The notes: generated by a model from the sequence alone, not told the origin. Counted from the first letter of the stretch, positions 19,741 through 30,761 are shown. The stretch: DNA of 64,000 bases from Cellulosimicrobium terreum (GCA_014803435.1 JACYFD010000003.1:124001-188000), one strand, 5' to 3'. Numbers and translations: made by a program.

Positions 19741-20375
19741 GCCGCGTCCTCCTCGACGCTCACGCCGAGGCCGACCTGGCGGCGTCGGCGTCGGCGTCGA
19801 GGCACGATGTCCTCGAAGGTCTGCACGATCGAGTCGACGAAGCCGTAGTCGAGCGCTTCCTGAGCCGTGTACCAGCGGTCGTGCAACGAGTCCTCGTGGA
19901 TGCGCTCGACGGGTTGTCCCGTGTCCTGCGCGATCAGTCCCAGCACGGTGTCACGGGTGTGTCGGAGGTCGCCCGCCTGCAGCTCGACGTCGACCGCGGT
20001 CCCACCGATCCCGGCCGAACCCTGGTGCATGAGCACCCGTGCGTGCGGGAGAGCACGACGCTTGCCACGGGTTCCCGACGAGAGCAGGAACTGGCCCGCG
20101 CTGTAGGCGATCCCGAGCACCAGGGTCGAGACGTCGCAGGGGATGATCCGCATGACGTCGCGGATCGCGAGCATCGACGGCACGGATCCGCCCGGGGAGT
20201 GGATCCAGAGGGAGACGTCGGACGAGGGATCCTCCGTGGCGAGCGCGATCAGCTGGGTCGCCAGGAGCGTCCCGTTGTCGTCGTCGAGGGGGCCGTCGAG
20301 GACGACGACGCGCTGCTCGTGGAGCTCGCGTCGTGCTCGGTCGGTGAACAGCGGTGGCTTCGGGTGCTCGCTCAT
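19737..20375 (-). CDS. ClpP-family protease subunit, complete triad
   Basis: This 212-residue ClpP paralogue keeps the catalytic residues Ser92 (VLGIAYSAGQ), His117 (RVLMHQG) and Asp162 (HEDSLHDR). It differs from housekeeping ClpP in the loop after the serine (SAGQFLLSS) and in a C-terminal extension with seven consecutive arginines near residues 193-199 and a terminal EEDAA. It is the first gene of the pair and shares four bases with the next. The 117-base gap upstream to the CYTH gene holds a PopR-type palindrome. Housekeeping clpP1-clpP2 with clpX should be elsewhere on the chromosome. Confidence 0.93.
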   Translation of the reverse strand: MSEHPKPPLFTDRARRELHEQRVVVLDGPLDDDNGTLLATQLIALATEDPSSDVSLWIHSPGGSVPSMLAIRDVMRIIPCDVSTLVLGIAYSAGQFLLSSGTRGKRRALPHARVLMHQGSAGIGGTAVDVELQAGDLRHTRDTVLGLIAQDTGQPVERIHEDSLHDRWYTAQEALDYGFVDSIVQTFEDIVPRRRRRRRQVGLGVSVEEDAA

Positions 20376-20412
20376 GACCTCACTGTGGCCCGGCCGGGCC
20401 GGCGGCCACGGC

Positions 20413-20435
20413 CGGATCTGCCCAGGGCAGATCCG
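20413..20435 (-). promoter_or_regulatory. palindrome matching the PopR box
   Basis: An 11-base perfect inverted repeat (CGGATCTGCCC and GGGCAGATCCG around one A) lies 38 bases upstream of the first clpP start. Its core TCTGCC-CAG-GGCAGA matches the TTCTGCC-N3-GGCAGAA box that I recall for Streptomyces PopR at clpP3-clpP4. A further GGCAG half-site follows at 20441-20445, inside a CGCT-N6-AGCG repeat (20434-20447). With one base between arms it is more likely a protein-binding site than a terminator. Confidence 0.7.
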
Positions 20436-20491
20436 CTCTCGGCAGCGACGCAGACCCCACCACCGACAGTCCGACCGCTACCGTGGCAGGC

Positions 20492-21115
20492 ATGACCGAC
20501 GGCGGGTACGGAGACTTCGAGTTCGAGCGCCGCTTCCTCGTGAGGTCCCTGCCGACGGACCTGCGCGATGCGCCGACCCTCATCGTGCAGAGCTATTACC
20601 TCGCGGACGAGGGGTACGCCCTGCGGCTGCGCGCGAAGGCGCCCGAGGTCGACGTGCCCATGAGGCCCGGCACCGACGCGGTCACCGAGCTCGACCGCCA
20701 TGCGGACACCGTCGACCTGTGCACGCTCACCGCCAAGGGGCCGACGGCGGGCGGGACCCGCTACGAGGCCGAGCGTGAGATCGACCCCGCGGTCGGGCTG
20801 CAGATGATCCGGCGCGGCGGGGCGCGCATCGTCAAGACCCGCTACTCGGCCTGGTTGGGCGCCGACGGGTGGGTCGTCGACGTCTTCGGCGGGGCGAACC
20901 ACCCGCTCGTGGTCGCGGAGTGCGAGCGCACCGGACCGGTCACGGACCTGCAGATCCCGGCCTTCTGCGTCACCGAGCTCACCGACGACCCGCGCTTCTC
21001 CAACGACGCGCTCGCGAGCCGTCCGTACGCGTCGTGGTGCGACGAGTTCGAGGTCGAGCTCGCGGCCTCGGGTCCGCGCTTCCTCCAGGACTTCGGGCGC
21101 AACGAGCGCCTCTGA
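20492..21115 (+). CDS. CYTH domain protein
   Basis: CYTH proteins fold as an eight-strand tunnel that binds triphosphates such as tripolyphosphate or nucleotides. The signature ExExK/R is seen at Glu10, Glu12 and Arg14 (EFERRF), with later charged strands (YALRLRAK, TAKGP, RYEAEREI, VKTRYSAWL, VVAECE) that normally line the tunnel. At 207 residues it lacks the CHAD domain. I use the ATG at 20492; a GTG nine bases upstream is in frame. It is divergent from the clpP pair. Many CYTH proteins are tripolyphosphatases, but the substrate cannot be told here. Confidence 0.85.
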   Translation: MTDGGYGDFEFERRFLVRSLPTDLRDAPTLIVQSYYLADEGYALRLRAKAPEVDVPMRPGTDAVTELDRHADTVDLCTLTAKGPTAGGTRYEAEREIDPAVGLQMIRRGGARIVKTRYSAWLGADGWVVDVFGGANHPLVVAECERTGPVTDLQIPAFCVTELTDDPRFSNDALASRPYASWCDEFEVELAASGPRFLQDFGRNERL

Positions 21116-21159
21116 CCGACCGTCGTCGACCGACCCGGGTGCGGGCGGCCCGGGCAGGA

Positions 21160-21972
21160 TCAGGCGCCGCCCATCTCCTCGACGCCCCGCGTGTACTCGA
21201 AGTGCCAGGGCTCGTAGGCGCCGCCGCCGCCGCGCTTGGCCCACGGCGGGTTGGCCCAGCCGTAGACGGAACCGTTCTCGTTCAGCCAGGCGTACACCTC
21301 GCGCGAGCCGGTCTCGACCGAGCAGAGGTCGATCGCGAGTCCCCACCCGTGCATCGACGTGCCGGGGCGGGCGGCGAAACCGCCACGCGTGGACTTGAGC
21401 GACACCTGGGTGTCGAGCGTGCGGTACGAGGAGACGAGGCACAGGTCGCGCCCGAAGTTCGCGCGGAAGGCCTCGTTCAGCGCGGACAGCGAGACCGCGG
21501 CGTCCGGGCGCAGGAAGTCGCCCGCCTGCCACAGCTCGCACAACCCGTGGGGGTCCAGCTGGCCGTTCGAGCCCGACGGCGTCACGTCGGGGTCGCAGCC
21601 CGGCAGTGGCTCACGCTCGTAGGAGCGGGAGGCCGAGGCGTCCCGGGTGGCGAGGCGGGGTGCGGCCGCGACGGTCTCGGAGACCGCCGGCACCGTCGAC
21701 TCCGCCGTCGCCAGGTCCAGCACGCTCGGGCCGACCGGGCCCTCGTCGGGCCGGACCGGGGTCGGGATGCCGCCGTCGACGCCTGCCGCGGAGAGCGGCA
21801 TCGCGATCGTGGCGGCGGCGAGCGTGCCGAGGACGGCGATCCGCGGGGCCCAGCGGTGCTGGCCGGGGACGAGAGTCGGGGGGCGACGGGTGCGTCGCGG
21901 ACCGTGCTCGGCCTCGCGGCGCTCGCGCCGGGACTCGTACGCGGAGGCGACGTCGAGCTGTTGCGACCCCAT
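21160..21972 (-). CDS. VanY-family D-alanyl-D-alanine carboxypeptidase, membrane-anchored
   Basis: This extracytoplasmic peptidoglycan peptidase has one N-terminal membrane segment (IAVLGTLAAATIAMPLSAAG) after a short basic cytoplasmic stretch. The metal site of the VanY/MEROPS M15 fold is visible in SSYRTLDTQ, SMHGWGLAIDL and EPWHFEY, which supply the zinc-binding His and Asp and the catalytic residue. Two cysteines flank the domain start. I start at the ATG at 21972, preceded by GGCAGG, giving 270 residues; the open frame extends 32 codons further. The gene stands alone. Confidence 0.88.
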   Translation of the reverse strand: MGSQQLDVASAYESRRERREAEHGPRRTRRPPTLVPGQHRWAPRIAVLGTLAAATIAMPLSAAGVDGGIPTPVRPDEGPVGPSVLDLATAESTVPAVSETVAAAPRLATRDASASRSYEREPLPGCDPDVTPSGSNGQLDPHGLCELWQAGDFLRPDAAVSLSALNEAFRANFGRDLCLVSSYRTLDTQVSLKSTRGGFAARPGTSMHGWGLAIDLCSVETGSREVYAWLNENGSVYGWANPPWAKRGGGGAYEPWHFEYTRGVEEMGGA

Positions 21973-22153
21973 CGCCACCTGCCTCTCGCGCGCTCGTTCC
22001 CGTGGCCGTCGGTGCAGTCGTGCGTGCACTGCGACGACGCGGCCGTACGGTCCGGCAATCCGGACCAATCACGGAACAGTAACGAAGCACCCTGACGTTG
22101 CCAAGTCCCCTGGTCAGACGACTGGTCGGACGACCGTCGGAGGACCGGTGCGC

Positions 22154-23191
22154 TCAGCGACGACGCTGGACCGCGTCCCGGACCTCGCCGACGAGCTCCT
22201 CGAGGATGTCCTCGAGGAACACGACACCCAGCGCCGTGCCGCCGTCGTCGACCCGCGCGAGGTGCGCGCCGGAGCGCTGCATCGCCCGCAGCACGTCCTC
22301 GACCTCGTCGGGACCCTCGGCGGCCGCGAGGGCGCGCACGCGCCACGCGGGGACCGGCTCGTGCCGGGTGGACGCGTCCGCGTACAGCACGTCCTTGACG
22401 TGCAGGTAGCCCACGAGCTCGCCCGTGCGGTCCAGGACCGGGAACCGGGAGAATCCGGTCTTCGCGACGAGCCGCTCGACCTCGTCCGGCGTGCAGCCCT
22501 CGGTCACCGCGACGAGCGCGCCCACGGCGACCATCACGTCGGCGGCGGAGCGCTCCGAGAACTCGATCGCGCCGGACAGCAGCCCCTGCTCGTCCCGCAG
22601 CACCCCTTCGGCCTGCGAGTGCTCGACGATCGACTGGACCTCCTGGGCCGTGAACGCCGAGGCGACCTCGTCCTTCGGCTCCACCCCGGACCACCGCACC
22701 ACGTGGTTGGCGACCCAGTTGAGCGCGACGATGATCGGGCGCAGGACGCGGCCGAGCCACACGAGCGGCGGACCGAACCAGAGCACGGCCGTCTCCGGGC
22801 CGGACACCGCGAGGTTCTTGGGCACCATCTCCCCGAGGACCACGTGCAGGTAGACGACGACCGCGAGCGCGACCACGAACGCGATCGGGTGGGCGAGCGC
22901 GGTGCTCACGCCGAGCGCGTGCAACGGCGCCTCGACGAGGTGCGCCAGCGCGGGCTCGGCGACGATCCCCAGACCGGTGGAGCACACGGTGACGCCGAGC
23001 TGGGCGCACGCGAGCATGAGGGAGACGTGCTCCATCGCCCACAGGACCGTCCGGGCCCGCCGGTCGCCCTGTTCTGCCAGCGGCTCGATCGCCGACCGCC
23101 GGGCCGAGATCACGGCGAACTCCGCACCGACGAAGAACGCGTTGCCCGCGAGCAGGAGCAGGCCGACCAGGAGCGCGGTCGTCGAGCTCAT
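22154..23191 (-). CDS. CNNM/CBS domain membrane protein, shorter paralogue
   Basis: This is a hemolysin-C/CorB-like protein of 345 residues: a CNNM (DUF21) domain with four membrane segments (LLVGLLLLAGNAFFVGAEFAVIS and others, ending in VVLGEMVPKNLAVS), then a CBS pair (VPAWRVRALAAAEG..LGVVFLEDILEELVGEV). Such proteins are linked to magnesium or cobalt efflux, but transport has been shown for few. It lacks the C-terminal CorC_HlyC domain that its upstream partner keeps. The ATG overlaps the partner's stop by four bases. Confidence 0.9.
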   Translation of the reverse strand: MSSTTALLVGLLLLAGNAFFVGAEFAVISARRSAIEPLAEQGDRRARTVLWAMEHVSLMLACAQLGVTVCSTGLGIVAEPALAHLVEAPLHALGVSTALAHPIAFVVALAVVVYLHVVLGEMVPKNLAVSGPETAVLWFGPPLVWLGRVLRPIIVALNWVANHVVRWSGVEPKDEVASAFTAQEVQSIVEHSQAEGVLRDEQGLLSGAIEFSERSAADVMVAVGALVAVTEGCTPDEVERLVAKTGFSRFPVLDRTGELVGYLHVKDVLYADASTRHEPVPAWRVRALAAAEGPDEVEDVLRAMQRSGAHLARVDDGGTALGVVFLEDILEELVGEVRDAVQRRR

Positions 23192-24567
23192 GCGCCGACC
23201 TCCCGCACCCGGAGCTGCTCGACGCGGCGGCCGTCCATCACGACGACGCGCAGCTCGACCCGCACCGCCGGGTCCACGCCCACCCGGACGGTGACCTCGT
23301 CACCGACCTCGGGCACCCTGCCCAGCTCGGCCATGACGAGACCGCCGAGCGTCTCGTAGGCGCCGTCGTCGGGCACGGTCAGCCCGGTGACCTCCACCAG
23401 CTCGTCGGGCCGCATCACGCCGGGCACGAGCCACGCGCCGTCCTCGCGGCGGACGGCGCCCGCACGGCGCGGGTCGTGCTCGTCCGCGACGTCGCCGACG
23501 AGCTCCTCGACGACGTCCTCCAGCGTCACGACGCCGGAGGTCCCCCCGTACTCGTCGACGACGACGGCCATCTGCAGCCCCAGCGAGCGCAGCTCGACGA
23601 GGAGCGGTCCGAGCCGCACGGTCTCGGGGACCTGCGGCGCGTCGTCCATGAGCGCCGCCGCGGGGACGTCCGGGCGCCGCTCGTGCGGCACCGCGACCGC
23701 ACGCTTCAGGTGCACGAGCCCGAGGACGTCGTCGCGGTCCTCGCCGATGACGGGGAAGCGCGAGTGACCCGTCCGGCGTGCGGCGGCCACGACGTCGTCG
23801 GCCGTGGCGTCACGCTCGAGGACGACCATGCGCATGCGGTCGGTCATGACGTCGACGGCGCTCAGCTCGTCGAGCTCGATCGAGTTCGTCAGGAGCGTCG
23901 CGACCGAGACGTCGAGCGTGCCCTCCTCCGCAGACCGGCGCACGAGCGCCGCCAGCTCCGGCGCCGACCTGGCCCCGGACAGCTCCTCGCGCGGCTCGAC
24001 GCCCACCCGGCGCAGGATCGCGTTCGCCGAGCCGTTCAGCACGGCGATGACAGGCCGGAACATCTTGGTGAACTGCCGCTGGACCGGGACGACCTGCCGG
24101 GCGGTCGCGTAGGGGTCGCTGAGGGCGAAGTTCTTCGGCACGAGCTCGCCGAACAGCATGGAGAAGGCGTTCACGACCACGAGGGCGAGGACCACCTCCA
24201 GCACCGCGGAGACCGAGGTGCCGAGGGCCGACCCCGACAACCCCGCGCCGAACAGCGACACGAGGGCCGGCTGCGCCGTGTAGCCGAGCAGGATCGTCGT
24301 GATCGTGATGCCGACCTGCGCCGAGGAGAGCTCGGTCGACAGGTGCTTGAGCGCGGCGCGGACGCTGCGCGACCGCCGGTCCCCGGTCCGGCTGTTCTCC
24401 CCGGCGCGTGCCCGGTCGTCGCCCGCCCGGTCGTCGCCCCCGGCCGCCACGACCGCAGGGTCGAGGGTAACGAGCGAGAACTCACCCGCCACGAAGACGG
24501 CGGTGCCTGCGGTGAGGAGCACCCCGAGGGCGACCATCAACCAGTCGCCTACCACGAGGTGCTCCAC
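23188..24567 (-). CDS. CNNM/CBS/CorC_HlyC domain membrane protein, longer paralogue
   Basis: The 459-residue protein has the full three-part build: CNNM with GTAVFVAGEFSLVTLDP and LFGELVPKNFALSDP, a CBS pair around VDVMTDRMRMVVL and GVVTLEDVVEELVGD, and a C-terminal CorC_HlyC domain (GVMRPDELVEVTGL). A charged insert after the first helix (about residues 43-66) is rich in Gly, Asp and Arg. I chose the GTG at 24567 because it gives the usual short lead before the first helix; no strong ribosome site is visible. Tandem CNNM pairs are common in actinobacteria. Confidence 0.9.
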   Translation of the reverse strand: MEHLVVGDWLMVALGVLLTAGTAVFVAGEFSLVTLDPAVVAAGGDDRAGDDRARAGENSRTGDRRSRSVRAALKHLSTELSSAQVGITITTILLGYTAQPALVSLFGAGLSGSALGTSVSAVLEVVLALVVVNAFSMLFGELVPKNFALSDPYATARQVVPVQRQFTKMFRPVIAVLNGSANAILRRVGVEPREELSGARSAPELAALVRRSAEEGTLDVSVATLLTNSIELDELSAVDVMTDRMRMVVLERDATADDVVAAARRTGHSRFPVIGEDRDDVLGLVHLKRAVAVPHERRPDVPAAALMDDAPQVPETVRLGPLLVELRSLGLQMAVVVDEYGGTSGVVTLEDVVEELVGDVADEHDPRRAGAVRREDGAWLVPGVMRPDELVEVTGLTVPDDGAYETLGGLVMAELGRVPEVGDEVTVRVGVDPAVRVELRVVVMDGRRVEQLRVREVGA

Positions 24568-24658
24568 CGATATCGGGAGGTGCTCTTCATCGTGCGTCGA
24601 TGCTAGCGCCGAGCCGCAAATCCAGCCGACCCCGCCCCTCGTGTGCCACGCTGTCCCC

Positions 24659-25434
<776 letters not shown>

Positions 25435-25438
<4 letters not shown>

Positions 25439-26568
25439 CCGGTCAGCCGTCGCACGCGATGCGTGCCCACCTGCCCGACGTCCGGCCGCTCGACTCGTTC
25501 CGGTCGCTGAAGATCAAGCTCGGGGTGCTCGTCGCCGCGACGGTCACGCTCGCCGTTTTCATCACGTGGGTCGGCCTCCAGAACCAGCTCGGGCCGTCCC
25601 GCACGTTCCCGCTCGCGATCGTCCTGTCCCTCCTGCTCACCCAGGTGCTCGCACGAGGCATGACCTCTCCCCTGCGCGAGATGACCGCGGCGGCCCGCGC
25701 GATGGCCGACGGCGACTACAGCCGCCGGGTCCGCGCGACCAGCCACGACGAGGTCGGCCAGCTGGCCGTCGCGTTCAACGTGATGGCGGAGGACCTCGCG
25801 ACGAGCGACCAGGTCCGCCGCGAGCTCATCGCGAACGTGTCCCACGAGCTGCGGACCCCGGTCGCGGCGCTGCAGGCGCAGCTCGAGAACGTCGTCGACG
25901 GCGTGACCCCGCCGACCCCGGCGACGATGGAGATGGCGCTCGCGCAGACCGAGCGGCTCACCCGGCTCGTCGCGTACCTGCTCGACCTGTCCCGCATCGA
26001 GGCGGGGGCGGCGGCGCTCAACGTCGCGGAGATCGACGTGGGCGACTTCCTCGAGGAGAACGCCGAGTCCGTGTCGATGGTCGACGCGGCGAAGGGCCTG
26101 CGGTACGTCGTCGACGTCACGCCGCCCGACCTGGTGCTCGCGGCCGACCGCGAGCGCCTGCGCCAGGTCGTGATCAACCTGCTGCAGAACGCGATCCGCC
26201 ACTCGCCGCCGGGCGGGGAGATCCGCCTCGAGGCGTACCCGGTGGACGACGACGTGGTGGTCGAGGTGGGCGACGACGGTCCCGGCATCGCGAAGGAGGA
26301 CCGGGAGCGCATCTTCGAGCGCTTCGCCCGCGCGAACGCGACGGGGACCCACGCGCCGTCGGGCGGGACGACGGGCGGGACCGGGATCGGGCTGGCGATC
26401 GTGCGCTGGGCGGTCGACCTCCACGGTGGGCGCATCGAGGTCGCGGACAGCGCCAAGGGCGCGACGATGCGGGTGACGCTGCCCGCGCACGGACCGGCCG
26501 CGCAGGTGCCCCCGGCGGACGGCGAGCCGGGCGCGACGACGGTCGAGGACCGCAGCACCGGAACGTGA
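25435..26568 (+). CDS. two-component sensor histidine kinase
   Basis: This 377-residue membrane kinase has two closely spaced helices (LGVLVAATVTLAVFITWVG and FPLAIVLSLLLTQVLA) with only about ten residues between them, so it has almost no external sensor domain. A HAMP region (TSPLREMTAAARAMADGDY), the dimerisation box with His137 (NVSHELRTP), and the ATPase motifs NLLQNAIRH, GDDGPGI and GTGIGLAIV follow. The tiny external loop suggests that it senses the membrane or a partner protein. Its target is the regulator just upstream. Confidence 0.93.
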
Positions 26569-26589
26569 GTTCCCTCACACCGACGGTCA

Positions 26590-26633
26590 CCCATACTTCG
26601 ATATGGGGCAGGATTCCGGGCCCTTGCCCGGAA
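26590..26633 (+). terminator. paired hairpins after the two-component operon
   Basis: Two small stems follow the kinase stop by 21 bases: CCCATA/TATGGG around CTTCGA (26590-26607), and TTCCGGGC/GCCCGGAA around CCTT (26614-26633). Together they probably end the operon transcript. The remaining 200 bases to kgd hold no gene that I can support. Confidence 0.5.
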
Positions 26634-26844
26634 ACGAGGGAGGCGTTGCACCTCGTTTGCCTCGTCCTGACACGGTGTGAAGAACGCGCGGACGGCTCGC
26701 GCGGGATGGCCCACCGCGGACCGCCATGTCGGCGCCGAGGGCCTAGGCTGGTCAGGATCCGGCGATCGGACCGGACCTGCCGTGCACGTCGGCGACGGAC
26801 GGCGAACAAGACGCTATGTTGCATGGAAAGTGGGCGATCCTCGC

Positions 26845-29800
26845 GTGTCCCCGAAGGCTGAGTCAGAGGCGATCAGCAACCTGCGCTCCGAGTTCGGAGC
26901 GAACGAGTGGCTGGTCGACGAGCTCTACGAGCAGTACCGGAAGGACCGGAACGCGGTAGACCCCGCGTGGTGGGACTTCTTCGAGGACTACCGCTCGGAC
27001 GAGCAGGGCACGGACGGCGCTGACAGCGTTGCCGCCCCGAAGGCCGCGACGTCGACGAACGGCGCGAGCGCCGCACCGTCGTCGGGCAGCGCGCCCGCCC
27101 CCGCCACGACGCCCGCAGCCCCTGCCGCACCCGCCCGGCCCACCGCCGTGACCGACGGTTCCGCCGCAGCCGAGTCGGCGCAGCGCGTCAAGTCGCCGAA
27201 GCTGCCCGCCGACCCCACCGTCAACGCCGCGGTCGAGGCCGTCCACGCCACCAAGCCGGTCGCGACCGCGCAGCCCGCGACCGCGCCCTACGCCCAGGTG
27301 CCGGCCCGCAAGGTCGCCGGCACGACCGACCCGGGCGAGGCCGTGGATGACGTGCAGAAGCTGCGCGGCCCCGCCGCACGCGTCGTCACCAACATGGAGG
27401 CCAGCATCCAGGTGCCGACGGCGACGTCGGTGCGCGCGGTGCCGGCCAAGCTGATGGTCGACAACCGCATCGTCATCAACAACCACCTCGCGCGCGGGCG
27501 CGGCGGCAAGATCTCGTTCACGCACCTCATCGGGTTCGCCCTCGTCGAGGCGCTGTCCGACATGCCGGTGATGAACGCGAGCTTCGCGGACCTCGACGGC
27601 AAGCCCGCGATCAACCAGCCCGCCCACGTCAACTTCGGTCTCGCGATCGACCTCGCCAAGCCGGACGGCTCGCGCCAGCTCCTCGTGCCGAGCATCAAGA
27701 AGGCCGAGTCGATGGACTTCGCCCAGTTCTGGGCGGCGTACGAGGACCTCGTGCGGCGCGCGCGGGGCGCCAAGCTCACCGTGGACGACTTCGCGGGCAC
27801 GACCATCTCGCTGACGAACCCCGGCGGCATCGGCACCGTGCACTCCGTGCCGCGCCTCATGCAGGGCCAGGGCACCATCATCGGCGTCGGCGCGATGGAC
27901 TACCCGGCCGAGTTCGCCGGGGCCTCGACCGAGCGGCTCGCCCGCCTCGGCATCTCCAAGGTCCTGACGATCACCTCGACCTACGACCACCGCATCATCC
28001 AGGGCGCGCAGTCCGGTGAGTTCCTGCGGGTCCTGTCGCAGAAGCTCCTCGGCGAGGACGGCTTCTACGACCGCGTGTTCGCGGCGCTGCGCATCCCGTA
28101 CGAGCCGGTCCGCTGGGTCCGCGACAACACGACGGACGCGGAGATCGAGGCGGCCAAGCCGGCCAAGATCGCTGAGCTCGTCCACTCCTACCGCTCGCGC
28201 GGCCACCTCATGGCGGACACCGACCCCCTCGCCTACCGCCAGCGCAAGCACGGCGACCTCGACATCCAGAACCACGGCCTGACGCTGTGGGACCTGGACC
28301 GCACCTTCCCGACCGGCGGGTTCGGCGGCAGCACGCGGTCCTCGCTGCGCGACATCCTCGGGCTGCTGCGCGACTCGTACTGCCGCACGGTGGGCGTCGA
28401 GTACATGCACCTCGCCGACCGCAACCAGCGCAAGTGGCTGCAGGAGCGCCTGGAGTCCGGCTACGCCCGCACCCCGCGCGAGGACCAGCTGCGCATCCTG
28501 CGCCGCCTCAACTCCGCCGAGGCGTTCGAGACCTTCCTGCAGACGAAGTACGTCGGGCAGAAGCGGTTCTCGCTCGAGGGCGGCGAGTCCGTCATCGCGC
28601 TGCTCGACGCCATCCTGTCGAAGGCCGCCGAGAACGGCCTCGACGAGGTCGGCATCGGCCTGGCCCACCGCGGACGTCTCAACGTGCTCGCGAACATCGC
28701 GGGCAAGAGCTACTCGCAGATCTTCGCGGAGTTCGAGGGCAACCTGGACCCCAAGAGCGTCCAGGGCTCGGGCGACGTGAAGTACCACCTCGGTACCGAG
28801 GGCACGTTCACGGCCGAGTCGGGCGCAACCACCAAGGTGTACCTCGCGGCCAACCCGTCGCACCTCGAGGCGGTCGACCCCGTGCTCGAGGGGATCGTGC
28901 GCGCCAAGCAGGACCGGATCGACCTGGGTGGCGACGGCTTCTCGGTGCTGCCCATCCTCATCCACGGCGACGCCGCGTTCGCCGGTCAGGGCGTCGTGCC
29001 CGAGGTGCTGAACCTCGCGCAGCTGCGTGGCTACCGCACCGGCGGGACGGTCCACGTCCTCATCAACAACCAGGTCGGCTTCACGACCGGACCGTCGTCG
29101 TCCCGCTCGACGACCTACGCGACCGACGTGGCCAAGGGCTACCAGGTGCCGGTCTTCCACGTGAACGGCGACGACCCGGAGGCCTGCGTCCGGGTCGCGG
29201 AGCTCGCCTTCGCGTTCCGCGAGCAGTTCGACCGTGACGTCATCATCGACCTCATCTGCTACCGCCGCCGCGGGCACAACGAGGGCGACGACCCGTCGAT
29301 GACGCAGCCCCTCATGTACAACCTCATCGAGGCGAAGCGCTCGGTGCGCAAGCTCTACACCGAGAACCTCGTCGCGCGTGGCGACATCACGCTCGAGGAG
29401 GCCGAGCACGTCCTGCAGGACTACCAGGCCCAGCTCGAGCGCGTCTTCGCGGAGACCAAGGAGGGCGGCTACACGCCGCCCGCCGACCGCGAGCCGGTCG
29501 CCGGTCTCGAGCGACCCGAGTCGCAGCTCGAGGACGCGGGCACCATGGTCGGCTGGAAGACGGCGATCGACCGCACGGTGCTCGAGCGCGTCGGCCAGGC
29601 GCACGCCGCTCCGCCGGAGGGCTTCACGGTCCACCCGAAGCTGGCTCAGCTCCTCGAGAAGCGCCGGCAGATGTCCGTCGACGGCGGCATCGACTGGGGC
29701 TTCGGCGAGCTGGCCGCGTTCGGCTCGCTGCTCATGGAGGGCACCCCGGTGCGTCTCGCGGGCCAGGACTCGCGCCGCGGCACGTTCGTGCAGCGGCACG

Positions 29801-30702
29801 CGGTCCTGCACGACCGCGAGACCGGCGCCGAGTGGACGCCGCTGCTCTACCTGTCCGCGGACCAGGCCAAGTTCTGGGTCTACGACTCCTCCCTGTCGGA
29901 GTACGCCGCCCTCGGGTTCGAGTACGGCTACTCCGTGGAGCGCCCGGACGCGCTCGTGCTCTGGGAGGCCCAGTTCGGCGACTTCGTCAACGGCGCCCAG
30001 ACGATCATCGACGAGTTCATCTCCTCCGCGGAGCAGAAGTGGGGCCAGTACTCCTCGGTCGTCATGCTGCTCCCCCACGGGTACGAGGGCCAGGGCCCGG
30101 ACCACTCCTCGGCCCGCATCGAGCGGTTCCTCCAGCTCGCGGCCGAGAACAACATGACGGTCGCGCAGCCGTCGACGCCTGCGTCGTACTTCCACCTCCT
30201 GCGCCGCCAGGCGTACGACCGCCCCCGCCGCCCGCTCGTCGTGTTCACGCCGAAGCAGCTCCTGCGCCTCAAGGCGGCAGCCTCCCCCGCGGAGGACTTC
30301 ACCAGCGGCACGTTCACGCCGGTGATCGGCGACACGGCGGTCGACCCCGCGAGGGTCGAGCGTGTGCTGCTGTGCACGGGCCGTGTCTACTACGACCTCC
30401 TCGCCGAGCGCACCAAGCGCAAGGACGACGGCGTCGCGATCGTGCGCCTCGAGCAGCTCTACCCGCTCGACGTCGACGCGATCCGCACCGAGCTCGCCCG
30501 GTACGGCGACGCCGAGATCGTGTGGGTCCAGGACGAGCCCGAGAACCAGGGCGCGTGGTCCTTCATCCACATCAACCTGCCCGAGGACCTGCCGCGCGTC
30601 GCCGTCGTGTCGCGCCCGGCGTCCGCGTCCACGGCAGCCGGTACGGCGAAGAAGCACCAGGCCCAGCAGGCCGTACTCGTCGAGCAGGCGTTCGCCCGCT
30701 GA
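26845..30702 (+). CDS. kgd: multifunctional 2-oxoglutarate dehydrogenase / decarboxylase (Kgd type)
   Basis: This large actinobacterial enzyme fuses an E2-type succinyltransferase domain to a thiamine-dependent E1 domain and feeds the TCA cycle. The N-terminus ([15 protein letters not shown]) matches the Kgd segment, then a Pro/Ala-rich linker of about 100 residues, the E2 core with [14 protein letters not shown], and E1 with [23 protein letters not shown]-like [12 protein letters not shown] and [13 protein letters not shown]. No lipoyl domain is present. The GTG at 26845 gives 1285 residues, close to the mycobacterial enzyme. GarA-type inhibition is known for the family, but its gene is not here. 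Confidence 0.95.
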   Translation: MSPKAESEAISNLRSEFGANEWLVDELYEQYRKDRNAVDPAWWDFFEDYRSDEQGTDGADSVAAPKAATSTNGASAAPSSGSAPAPATTPAAPAAPARPTAVTDGSAAAESAQRVKSPKLPADPTVNAAVEAVHATKPVATAQPATAPYAQVPARKVAGTTDPGEAVDDVQKLRGPAARVVTNMEASIQVPTATSVRAVPAKLMVDNRIVINNHLARGRGGKISFTHLIGFALVEALSDMPVMNASFADLDGKPAINQPAHVNFGLAIDLAKPDGSRQLLVPSIKKAESMDFAQFWAAYEDLVRRARGAKLTVDDFAGTTISLTNPGGIGTVHSVPRLMQGQGTIIGVGAMDYPAEFAGASTERLARLGISKVLTITSTYDHRIIQGAQSGEFLRVLSQKLLGEDGFYDRVFAALRIPYEPVRWVRDNTTDAEIEAAKPAKIAELVHSYRSRGHLMADTDPLAYRQRKHGDLDIQNHGLTLWDLDRTFPTGGFGGSTRSSLRDILGLLRDSYCRTVGVEYMHLADRNQRKWLQERLESGYARTPREDQLRILRRLNSAEAFETFLQTKYVGQKRFSLEGGESVIALLDAILSKAAENGLDEVGIGLAHRGRLNVLANIAGKSYSQIFAEFEGNLDPKSVQGSGDVKYHLGTEGTFTAESGATTKVYLAANPSHLEAVDPVLEGIVRAKQDRIDLGGDGFSVLPILIHGDAAFAGQGVVPEVLNLAQLRGYRTGGTVHVLINNQVGFTTGPSSSRSTTYATDVAKGYQVPVFHVNGDDPEACVRVAELAFAFREQFDRDVIIDLICYRRRGHNEGDDPSMTQPLMYNLIEAKRSVRKLYTENLVARGDITLEEAEHVLQDYQAQLERVFAETKEGGYTPPADREPVAGLERPESQLEDAGTMVGWKTAIDRTVLERVGQAHAAPPEGFTVHPKLAQLLEKRRQMSVDGGIDWGFGELAAFGSLLMEGTPVRLAGQDSRRGTFVQRHAVLHDRETGAEWTPLLYLSADQAKFWVYDSSLSEYAALGFEYGYSVERPDALVLWEAQFGDFVNGAQTIIDEFISSAEQKWGQYSSVVMLLPHGYEGQGPDHSSARIERFLQLAAENNMTVAQPSTPASYFHLLRRQAYDRPRRPLVVFTPKQLLRLKAAASPAEDFTSGTFTPVIGDTAVDPARVERVLLCTGRVYYDLLAERTKRKDDGVAIVRLEQLYPLDVDAIRTELARYGDAEIVWVQDEPENQGAWSFIHINLPEDLPRVAVVSRPASASTAAGTAKKHQAQQAVLVEQAFAR

Positions 30703-30727
30703 TCTGACGGTTCACCGAGCCCGACCC

Positions 30728-30761
30728 GACGAGGGCCCCTCCGCACGGAGGGGCCCTCGTC
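30728..30761 (+). terminator. strong terminator hairpin after kgd
   Basis: A 16-base perfect stem (arms 30728-30743 and 30746-30761, GACGAGGGCCCCTCCG and its complement) closes over a very short loop 25 bases past the kgd stop. No U run follows, but TCGTTCGT does. It is among the most stable structures in the window. Confidence 0.8.

Noticed and set aside
26677-26844. Upstream extension of kgd by 56 codons
   Set aside because: The conserved Kgd N-terminus begins just after the GTG at 26845, and the extra peptide looks like translated non-coding sequence.
26863-30657. Minus-strand open frame of 1264 codons opposite kgd
   Set aside because: It is wholly antisense to kgd, with composition expected from GC-rich third positions. 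No motif or ribosome site supports it.
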